Of a stretch of 9,345 nt of DNA, positions 1 to 4,732 are shown one piece after another (within the stretch, counting starts at the first letter, position 1; every line of letters starts with the position of its first letter). The stretch is taken from the NCBI GenBank assembly GCA_945860255.1, contig CAMAQI010000082.1, positions 1-9,345 on the forward strand, given 5' to 3'. Under the pieces are notes generated by a model. That model ran no database searches and had not been told where the DNA came from. It worked only from the letters and a program-made list of their open reading frames with translations. The position numbers were made by a program, and so were the translations under genes. The stretch is from Methylacidiphilum caldifontis (GTDB lineage Bacteria > Verrucomicrobiota > Verrucomicrobiia > Methylacidiphilales > CAMAQI01).

Positions 1-357
1 ATGAGCGGTTTTAAAGGCGTCACGGGTAGTATTGATAAATCGACCTTCTAAAGCCTCTTTCGGAGCAAAAGCGACACTGTGAAGAAGAAGATCAATTTTG
101 GAGGTATGTTTTTTGACTTGTTCGAAAAAGCCGGCGATTTGTTCATCAGAGGTGACATCGCAAGGATAGGCGTGAGTGTTGCCGCCAAAGGTGGAGGCGA
201 GATCTTCGACGTTTTCTTTGAGGCGTTCTCCTTGATAGTTAAAGATCAAAGTGGCTCCGGCCTCATGCCAAGCTTGGGCGATCGCCCAGGCGATACTGCG
301 TTTATTTGCGACACCAAAAACCACGCCAACTTTACCTTCAAGAATTTTCGAACTCAT
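1..357 (-). CDS. fabI: Enoyl-[ACP] reductase (FabI), N-terminal part, runs off left edge
   Basis: This is the first 119 codons of an NAD(P)H-dependent enoyl-acyl carrier protein reductase, a cytoplasmic SDR-type enzyme that does the last reduction of each fatty-acid elongation cycle. ATG at 355-357 starts it and the frame stays open to base 1. The Rossmann start (residues 9-27) carries GVANKRSIAW, the FabI form of the nucleotide loop. A CDV motif (66-68) and HSVAFAP (93-99) follow in the usual order and match FabI rather than generic ketoreductases. The Tyr/Lys catalytic residues lie outside the window. It begins 10 nt after the bioC stop with no visible Shine-Dalgarno site, so it is probably translated from the bioC message. 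FabI also works in the modified elongation cycles that build pimeloyl-ACP methyl ester, which makes this position meaningful. The family call is firm; whether it is the cell's only enoyl reductase cannot be seen. Confidence 0.93.
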   Translation of the reverse strand, partial: MSSKILEGKVGVVFGVANKRSIAWAIAQAWHEAGATLIFNYQGERLKENVEDLASTFGGNTHAYPCDVTSDEQIAGFFEQVKKHTSKIDLLLHSVAFAPKEALEGRFINTTRDAFKTAH

Positions 358-367
358 AGTGGCTTGA

Positions 368-1132
368 TCAAAGACGAGGAGAGCGGGAGTGACAAGCGAG
401 AAAAGCGACCTTCCAAGTGACTAAAAAGGGGGCGGGCTTCATTTTTTGGATTATTCGAAGGGAGGAAGAGGCGATGAGAGAGGGAGAAAGGGAGGCCCCT
501 GTTCCTTTGAGTTGGCGTGCGAAATCGAGCGCAGAGTGGAAAGTTTGGGTGTAGTTTTTCTCCTGAATCTCAAAATGAGCGAGATCCAATGCCTGACCCC
601 ACTGGTGAAGTTCCTCTAACGTCGGGAGTTTTCGGAGGCGAGAGGGAAGGGCAAGTTGAGAATAAAGCGCCTTCCACTCTTGAAACGACCCCTCTAAGGG
701 GAGAGCGAGGGCGAGATCGGTAGAGTGAGCGCTCCAACGCTTAAGTGCTTGCTGAGGATTTTCGAGCCATTGCCAGACGAAGTTAGAGCCGACGAGATCC
801 CAAGTCCGATCAGTTTGAATGGTTTCAAGATCTCCCTCGAGCGTTTCAATCCTCTTTCCGGGAAGTACGGCATTCGTTGCCTTTTGGATCATTGCCGAGG
901 AGAGATCGTTTAGCGTGAGTTGAAGTGTTGGATACAAACCAAGGAGGGATTGGGAGAGAAAACCGGTGCCACAGCCCAGATCGATACAAGTACGAGGAGT
1001 TTGAGGAGCGATAAAATTAAAAATAAATGAGGCGAGATCGTGAGCAACCTGTTGTTGGATCGTCGCCACGGAGTCATAGTCAGAGGCGGCTCTGGAAAAA
1101 GCGTTACAAATGGCGGTTTTCTCGGACTTCAC
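368..1132 (-). CDS. bioC: Malonyl-[ACP] O-methyltransferase BioC
   Basis: This 254-aa SAM-dependent methyltransferase fits BioC, which methylates the free carboxyl of malonyl-ACP so that fatty-acid synthase can use it as a primer for pimelate. The N-terminus (about 10-32) has the BioC-type AFSRAASDYD and a following QQQVA stretch. SAM motif I is DLGCGTGF (51-58), with an acidic residue at D76. WDLVGSNFVWQWLENP (111-126) corresponds to the BioC 'SN..LQW..D' segment. Length is normal for the family (about 250). The start is GTG at 1130-1132; an in-frame TGA lies 6 nt upstream, so no longer form is possible. It overlaps the upstream hydrolase gene by 29 bp and has no Shine-Dalgarno site, pointing to translational coupling. 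The hydrolase and fabI neighbours support the biotin role. A generic methyltransferase is the alternative, but motif order and context argue against it. Confidence 0.88.
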   Translation of the reverse strand: MKSEKTAICNAFSRAASDYDSVATIQQQVAHDLASFIFNFIAPQTPRTCIDLGCGTGFLSQSLLGLYPTLQLTLNDLSSAMIQKATNAVLPGKRIETLEGDLETIQTDRTWDLVGSNFVWQWLENPQQALKRWSAHSTDLALALPLEGSFQEWKALYSQLALPSRLRKLPTLEELHQWGQALDLAHFEIQEKNYTQTFHSALDFARQLKGTGASLSPSLIASSSLRIIQKMKPAPFLVTWKVAFLACHSRSPRL

Positions 1133-1769
1133 GAATCAGAGAATGAATGGTTTCGGCAACAAAATCACTCTCAAAAAATCCGAGTGCATGCCCCCCTTTT
1201 TCGGACCACGTTATTTTCTCAAGACCCCATTCCGATTCCATGAGCGAAGGGGGAACCACTCGGTCGTTCCGTGACTCTAAAACACGATGCGGCGAGGAGG
1301 GAGGAAAGCTCATGCGACTGGGAATGGCTAAGGTCTGAAGATCGACTTCGAGAACGCTCCAAGAGGGAGGGGGCGTCGGAAAGTTTGCTGAGGCTAGACC
1401 GCAGGTTTCGTAAAAATTTTGGAGCACTCGATTGCGGTTTTGATACCAATCGGAGATCATTTTTTCAAGCGAGCGTTGACGGATTTTTCGCATTCGTGGT
1501 TCCGATCCGAGAAAATCATAAAATCCCTGAATGCAAACCGCACCGGACCAATCGACCGGGCTTTCGATCAGTTTACGAAATCCGACTGAGTGACCGATGG
1601 CGATCCAGCGATCGGCGGAGGAGTCGGGAAGGGGGAGGCTTTTTTCACCGTAGTAACCGAGGTTCCAGCGGAGGATCGGATAGTTGGAAAAAGAGGGAAG
1701 TAACGGTTCCCAAAAATGGGGATCGAACCCCCATCCGTGGCAGAAGCAGAGACCGATGCGTGGGGGCAT
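1104..1769 (-). CDS. Short alpha/beta hydrolase, probable pimeloyl-ACP methyl ester esterase (BioH-like)
   Basis: This 221-aa alpha/beta hydrolase has HGWGFDPHFW near the N-terminus (11-20), the oxyanion-side motif of BioH-type esterases. The nucleophile elbow is GHSVG (59-63, Ser61). A likely acid is D169 in SRNDRVV and a likely base is H194 in GGHALG, so a full Ser-Asp-His triad is visible. Between them lies a short helical cap (about 83-135). BioH of E. coli is about 256 aa, so this is a compact version. No signal peptide is seen. ATG 1767-1769 lies 6 nt after the VOC stop, and the 3' end overlaps bioC by 29 bp. In such an operon the expected job is to hydrolyse pimeloyl-ACP methyl ester and end the BioC-started chain. 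Several unrelated or diverged hydrolases (BioH, BioG, BioK, BioJ, BioV) fill this role; I cannot assign it to one with certainty, so no symbol is given. Confidence 0.75.
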   Translation of the reverse strand: MPPRIGLCFCHGWGFDPHFWEPLLPSFSNYPILRWNLGYYGEKSLPLPDSSADRWIAIGHSVGFRKLIESPVDWSGAVCIQGFYDFLGSEPRMRKIRQRSLEKMISDWYQNRNRVLQNFYETCGLASANFPTPPPSWSVLEVDLQTLAIPSRMSFPPSSPHRVLESRNDRVVPPSLMESEWGLEKITWSEKGGHALGFFESDFVAETIHSLIREVRENRHL

Positions 1770-1775
1770 GAAAGT

Positions 1776-2147
1776 TTAGTGGTGATTTTTCTTTCGACTG
1801 TGAATCCCCACGGAGTTTCCATCTGGATCTCGCACAAAGGCCATATGGCAGACAGGAGTTTCTAAAGGGCCAAAATGAAAAGGAATTCCCGCGGTTTGAA
1901 GTTCTGAGATTGCGAGGTCAAAGTCATCGACTTCGAGGGCAACACTGCAACCGTCTTGACTGGGATTCATTCCTGGGGCAACTCCAATCGCCAATGTTCC
2001 AGATCCTATATCATATTCGACCCAATGCCCTCCCTCCATTTTGTGATCCATAGTGGCTTTTAACCCTAGGATTTTTTCATAAAAGGCTCGGGCACGTTCC
2101 ATATCGGTGACGGGGTAGCAGGAGAATGCAATTTCTTTGATAGTCAT
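1776..2147 (-). CDS. VOC superfamily (glyoxalase/bleomycin-resistance-like) protein
   Basis: This 123-aa single VOC protein carries two beta-alpha-beta-beta-beta repeats. The first (about 3-57) contains YPVTDMERARAFYEKILGL and HWVEYDIGSGTLAIG. The second (about 66-116) contains VALEVDDFD, AGIPF and FVRDPDGNSVGIHSRK. This pattern belongs to a widespread subfamily often annotated as glyoxalase or bleomycin-resistance protein without a known substrate. The glutamate commonly used as a metal ligand after the PDGN turn is not present (GNSVGIH), so a glyoxalase I reaction should not be assumed. The start ATG (2145-2147) overlaps the upstream TGA as ATGA, with a weak GGTGG upstream, and the stop lies 6 nt before the hydrolase start. 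It therefore sits inside the biotin-type operon, but nothing links VOC chemistry to biotin. Fold assignment is firm; function is unknown. Confidence 0.85.
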   Translation of the reverse strand: MTIKEIAFSCYPVTDMERARAFYEKILGLKATMDHKMEGGHWVEYDIGSGTLAIGVAPGMNPSQDGCSVALEVDDFDLAISELQTAGIPFHFGPLETPVCHMAFVRDPDGNSVGIHSRKKNHH

Positions 2148-2359
2148 AATTCCACCATTTGATTAAATCGACGAGAATCGATCCCAGTACGTAAGTGAAG
2201 GGGCTTTCCTGGAAGAAGAGTCGGTTTTGGGGCTGAAATCGACTTTAAAGATTTACGGACAGAATCGTTGAGGACTTTTTTAAAACTTCGCTGTGTTCGT
2301 AGCGACTCCTCCCTGAGCAGTTTCTCAACATCCGCGTCTAACGTAACGGTTGTTCTCAT
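2144..2359 (-). CDS. Small ribbon-helix-helix protein, VapB-type antitoxin-like, without a toxin partner
   Basis: This 71-aa protein starts with the ribbon-helix-helix pattern MRTTVTLDADVEKLLREE followed by RSFKKVLNDSVRKSL, that is, a beta strand and two helices (about 2-39). A basic, proline-containing tail with LRTGIDSRRFNQMVEL follows. From memory, VapB-type antitoxins of this group carry a similar 'LRPGID..RLNQL.DELE' tail and continue several residues further. I chose ATG 2357-2359 because the frame, although open to base 2518, is family-like only from here. The stop TGA forms an ATGA overlap with the VOC start, the arrangement that usually joins an antitoxin to a VapC toxin; no PIN-domain gene is present. 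It is the first gene of the operon and may bind DNA there. It could be an orphan antitoxin remnant or a recruited autorepressor. No Shine-Dalgarno site is visible. Confidence 0.72.
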   Translation of the reverse strand: MRTTVTLDADVEKLLREESLRTQRSFKKVLNDSVRKSLKSISAPKPTLLPGKPLHLRTGIDSRRFNQMVEL

Positions 2360-2370
2360 GATGTAATCAT
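2358..2370. promoter_or_regulatory. Short palindrome over the RHH gene start, possible autoregulatory site
   Basis: ATGAT-GTA-ATCAT is a perfect 5-bp inverted repeat with a 3-bp spacer that overlaps the start codon of the RHH gene. Small RHH proteins of antitoxin type commonly bind short palindromes at their own promoter. The position fits, but arms this short arise easily by chance and nothing else supports binding. Confidence 0.2.
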
Positions 2371-2397
2371 CGCATCGAAAACTAATGAGATCAAGAC

Positions 2398-2426
2398 AGT
2401 ATAATTTTCCCAAGTCCTTCGATAAG
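2398..2426 (-). promoter_or_regulatory. Candidate promoter for the RHH-VOC-hydrolase-bioC-fabI operon
   Basis: On the minus strand a TATACT hexamer (plus 2398-2403) matches the sigma-70 -10 box in five of six positions. At 16-17 bp upstream there is only a poor -35 match (TTATCG or CTTATC, 2420-2426). This would start transcription about 30 nt before the RHH start codon. The -10 is reasonable and the -35 weak. Sigma-factor consensus in this lineage is unknown, and lineages such as Bacteroidota use different boxes. Confidence 0.25.
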
Positions 2427-2494
2427 ATTTTTTCCCTCTCCAATGGAATTAAAAAAAATTTAGGACGATAGCTGTTTATCTGTTTTCTGCGGAG

Positions 2495-2511
2495 CCCCGA
2501 AAAAATCGGGG
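2495..2511. other. Small GC-rich hairpin in the glgA-RHH gap
   Basis: CCCCGA (2495-2500) and TCGGGG (2506-2511) form a perfect 6-bp stem with a 5-nt loop. It lies downstream of the glgA stop and upstream of the proposed operon promoter. It could contribute to ending the glgA transcript, but no T-run follows the stem on the minus strand, so I do not call it an intrinsic terminator. Confidence 0.35.
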
Positions 2512-2523
2512 TAAACAAATTTT

Positions 2524-2606
2524 ATAAACCGGAGTCGGAAGAGTTGATTCGACCTCAAAACGACTGGCCCCACAAATCAGTCTTGGTTCCAGCTAGTCCG
2601 GTTTAT
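2524..2606. repeat. 10-bp inverted repeat enclosing two small stems between glgA and the biotin-type operon
   Basis: ATAAACCGGA (2524-2533) is perfectly repeated in inverse at 2597-2606. Inside are two further stems, GTCGGA/TTCGAC (2534-2539 with 2548-2553, one G.T pair) and GACTGG/TCAGTC (2562-2567 with 2577-2582, one G.T pair). The first stacks directly on the outer stem. The wobble pairs hold only if the plus strand is transcribed, opposite to both flanking genes. The outer arms extended by two bases (TTATAAACC and GGTTTATGA) look like BirA half-sites, but are 69 nt apart instead of about 15. The element begins 4 nt after the glgA stop. It may be a processing or termination structure, a small RNA, a repeat remnant or chance. 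Confidence 0.4.
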
Positions 2607-2609
2607 GAG

Positions 2610-4340
2610 TTACACCCAAAGCGAACGTCGATGGATCGCCTGATGATAAACTTTGAGGTATTCAGGAAGCACATCTTCCCAAGTAAAATGTTGAGTCATC
2701 GCGGCTGAGCGCATTTGCGCAATATGGTGAGGACGATCATACCAAGTGGCAACGACAAGACCAAGGGTATGAAGGAGAGCCCTGCTGATCGGTTCATGAA
2801 ACTTGAATCCGGTTCCGCTTCCGTCCGCTTCGTTGTAGGCGATTACGGTGTCATCGAGTCCCCCTGTGGCACGAACGAGCGGTAAGGTGCCATATTTGAG
2901 GGAGTAGATCTGATTTAATCCACACGGCTCATAAAGTGAGGGCATCAAAAAGAAGTCACTGCCCGCCTCAATGAGATGCGCTAATTTATTATTAAAACCG
3001 ATAAATCCGCCGACTTTACCAGGGTAACGGTGCTTCATTTGTTCCACCCAAGACTCCATTGTGGGATCGCCATTTCCAAGGAAGACAAATTGTGCGACCA
3101 TCTGATCAAGCACTGTGGGAAGAATTTCTTGGAGAAGCATTAACCCCTTTTGATGGACAAACCGAGAGACAATTCCAAAGACCGGAATATCGGGTCGAAG
3201 CTCTAACCCAAATTCTTTTTGAAGGGCGATTTTACAAGTGAGCTTTCCCCGAAGATCGTCGGCAGAAAAAGAGGCCGGAATTAAAGAGTCGGTTTCTGGA
3301 TTCCAATGTTCGGAATCAACCCCATTCAGGATTCCGACAAAATCTTGGGAGCGTCGAGCCACGGAAGGGGCAAGTCCTTGACCTCCGATTGGTTCGAGAA
3401 TTTCTCGAGCATGAGTTGGCGAAACGGTGGTAATCGCATCGGCAAAATAGATCCCCCCTTTGAGAAGATTCACTTGACCGAAGTCTTCAAAAGAGTCGGC
3501 ATGAAAATGTTCGGGTCCCATTCCCAAAAAGTCCCAGACCCCGGCATGATACTTTCCTTGGTACCCAATATTATGGATCGTGAGAACGCTGGCCGTATGA
3601 GAGAGAGGAGAAAAAATTCGATCCCATGTTTTGAGAAAAGGGGCGATGAGTGCCCCTGGCCAATCATGAGTATGGATCACATCGGGAATAAAACCGGTAT
3701 CTTTACAGATTTGCATCGCCGCCTTACAGAGGAGCGCAAAACGATAAGGATTATCGGAATACTCTTGATTCTGATGATCGTAGATCCCTGGGCGAGAAAA
3801 GAAGCGTTCATAGTCGATGAACCAGACCGGTACTTTTCCATCGAGGAGGCCGAGGTACAGACCGATCCAGATCTCCTCTCCTTTCCCCATGTGAACACAG
3901 ACCGCATGTTTGAATTCGATCTGCCAACGAGCTCGATCGATCAGGCTGTAAAGAGGGAGTGCGATTCGAACCTGGTGACCGGACTCATGAAGCGCCTTTG
4001 AGAGTCCTGCGACGGCGTCAGCGAGACCCCCTGATTTCGCAAAGGGGGTGCACTCCGATGCAACCATGAGAATACTAAGTTTCTGATCATTCTTAGAAAC
4101 AAGATGAACTTCGGGGGTCGGATTTTGAGAGCGAGGAGAAATTTTTTGAGAATTCGTTTTTTTTCTCGTTACAACTGACTTCGCTGGTTTCTGTTTTTCC
4201 TTCTTTAAAGGGGTGGGAATCGATTTTTTTGGCGATTTTTTCTGAGGGGTTGCTTGAATCGGAGTGAGTAGGCAAGGAGAGGGATTTAAATACTTTTTTG
4301 TGACCCCTTTTTTGGATTTCGTTTTTTTGCCCGCTTTCAT
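2610..4340 (-). CDS. glgA: Glycogen synthase (ADP-glucose, GT5) with basic N-terminal extension
   Basis: This 576-aa protein transfers glucose from ADP-glucose to the non-reducing ends of alpha-1,4-glucan in the cytoplasm. The GT5 catalytic part begins at about residue 88. It shows SILMVASECTPF then KSGGL (102-106, ADP-glucose loop), HTHDW (223-227), TIHNIGYQG (254-262), SRFVHQKG (392-399, phosphate-binding Arg/Lys), E471 in LYEPCGLNQIY, and ATGGLDDT (491-498). This part, about 489 aa, is of normal length. The first 70 residues hold 20 Lys, 2 Arg, one acidic residue and nine Pro, a disordered tail bacterial GlgA usually lacks. ATG 4338-4340 is chosen because I find no ATG, GTG or TTG between it and Met92, which is already inside the domain. 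There is no clear Shine-Dalgarno site. No other glycogen gene is in the window, so it appears monocistronic. Function is firm; the tail's role is unknown. Confidence 0.95.
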   Translation of the reverse strand: MKAGKKTKSKKGVTKKYLNPSPCLLTPIQATPQKKSPKKSIPTPLKKEKQKPAKSVVTRKKTNSQKISPRSQNPTPEVHLVSKNDQKLSILMVASECTPFAKSGGLADAVAGLSKALHESGHQVRIALPLYSLIDRARWQIEFKHAVCVHMGKGEEIWIGLYLGLLDGKVPVWFIDYERFFSRPGIYDHQNQEYSDNPYRFALLCKAAMQICKDTGFIPDVIHTHDWPGALIAPFLKTWDRIFSPLSHTASVLTIHNIGYQGKYHAGVWDFLGMGPEHFHADSFEDFGQVNLLKGGIYFADAITTVSPTHAREILEPIGGQGLAPSVARRSQDFVGILNGVDSEHWNPETDSLIPASFSADDLRGKLTCKIALQKEFGLELRPDIPVFGIVSRFVHQKGLMLLQEILPTVLDQMVAQFVFLGNGDPTMESWVEQMKHRYPGKVGGFIGFNNKLAHLIEAGSDFFLMPSLYEPCGLNQIYSLKYGTLPLVRATGGLDDTVIAYNEADGSGTGFKFHEPISRALLHTLGLVVATWYDRPHHIAQMRSAAMTQHFTWEDVLPEYLKVYHQAIHRRSLWV

Positions 4341-4383
4341 TAAAATGAAGATTAGCTCAATTTCCCCGCACAGAGCAAGCCAC

Positions 4384-4700
4384 GGTTACACCCAAATCCT
4401 TCCATAAGAAAATTTTGGTTCCCCTTTTCGAAAGAATTAAGAACTCTCTAAGGAATGCAAGAAGGCAGGAATATCGAAACAAAAAACCGTGAATTTAGCC
4501 GCAAGAGAACGCAAAGAACTCAAAAATGAGGAATTTACAACAACTGAAGAATTGGCCCTAAGTGTTCTTTTGAGACCTTATTTCAACTGCCGAATCTAGG
4601 ATAATGGAATCTATCTACGATAGGGTGTCGATATTCAATCATTCCATTTCCGCTGCTGATTTACTCAAAATATTTTTTTTATGGAAGGATCTAGGTTACA
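4384..4700. repeat. AT-rich nested inverted repeats with flanking 7-bp direct repeats (MITE-like element)
   Basis: This occupies most of the 397-bp gap between glgA and purF, which holds no gene. ATCCTTCCATAA (4396-4407) is repeated in perfect inverse at 4679-4690, and similarity continues inwards as A-rich then TTTT. Nested inside are GAATATCGA (4469-4477 with 4628-4636), GGAATG (4452-4457 with 4640-4645) and AATGGAAT (4603-4610 with 4641-4648), the last enclosing a CTATC-TAC-GATAG hairpin. GGTTACA occurs directly repeated just outside both ends (4384-4390 and 4694-4700), like a target duplication. Distances from direct repeat to inverted repeat differ by 2 nt (5 against 3), so the ends are not perfect. 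No transposase is encoded. A degenerate non-autonomous element is my reading. A long RNA fold in the glgA leader is the alternative. Other copies in the genome would decide it. Confidence 0.42.
4499..4525 (+). repeat. Degenerate 9-nt-period tandem repeat
   Basis: Three consecutive 9-mers, CCGCAAGAG, AACGCAAAG and AACTCAAAA, form a degenerate tandem array. It lies inside the putative mobile element and is flanked by GAATTTA on both sides (4491-4497 and 4531-4537). The unit resembles the AACGCAAAG-like dispersed tandem repeat seen between genes in many unrelated bacterial genomes, whose function I do not know. Only three units are present. Confidence 0.4.
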
Positions 4701-4705
4701 TTCAT

Positions 4706-4732
4706 GGCTAAAATAGCCTCTGTTTCGAGAGG
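4706..4732 (-). terminator. Two adjoining hairpins right after the purF stop, possible terminator
   Basis: Directly after the purF stop, CCTCT and AGAGG (4717-4721 with 4728-4732) can pair across a 6-nt loop, and GGCTA and TAGCC (4706-4710 with 4714-4718) across a 3-nt loop. The stems share two bases. Their position next to the stop suggests 3'-end formation or RNA protection, but there is no T-run after them on the minus strand. A classical intrinsic terminator is therefore not shown. Confidence 0.3.

Noticed and set aside
368..1132. Other identities for BioC, such as trans-aconitate or UbiE-type methyltransferase
   Set aside because: The AFSRAASDYD start, the QW..NP segment and the esterase and fabI neighbours fit BioC better.
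2360..2518. Longer N-terminal version of the RHH protein, open in frame to 2518
   Set aside because: The extra 53 residues do not look like any domain, are AT-rich and cover the likely promoter; the family pattern begins exactly at ATG 2357-2359.
2524..2606. Possible tRNA-like gene (83 nt, outer stem with inner hairpins)
   Set aside because: The anticodon-like stem has a 9- to 11-nt loop, no proper T arm can be drawn on either strand, and spacing between arms does not fit a cloverleaf.
3306..4001. Plus-strand open frame of 231 codons opposite glgA
   Set aside because: It is wholly antisense to a clear GT5 synthase, has no recognisable domain and no promoter or ribosome site; it is a codon-bias shadow. 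The same holds for 8187-8750 opposite purL, 5648-6148 opposite purF and 1271-1771 opposite the hydrolase.
4671..4680. T-run on the plus strand as a terminator tail
   Set aside because: There is no GC-rich stem before it and no plus-strand gene that it could end.
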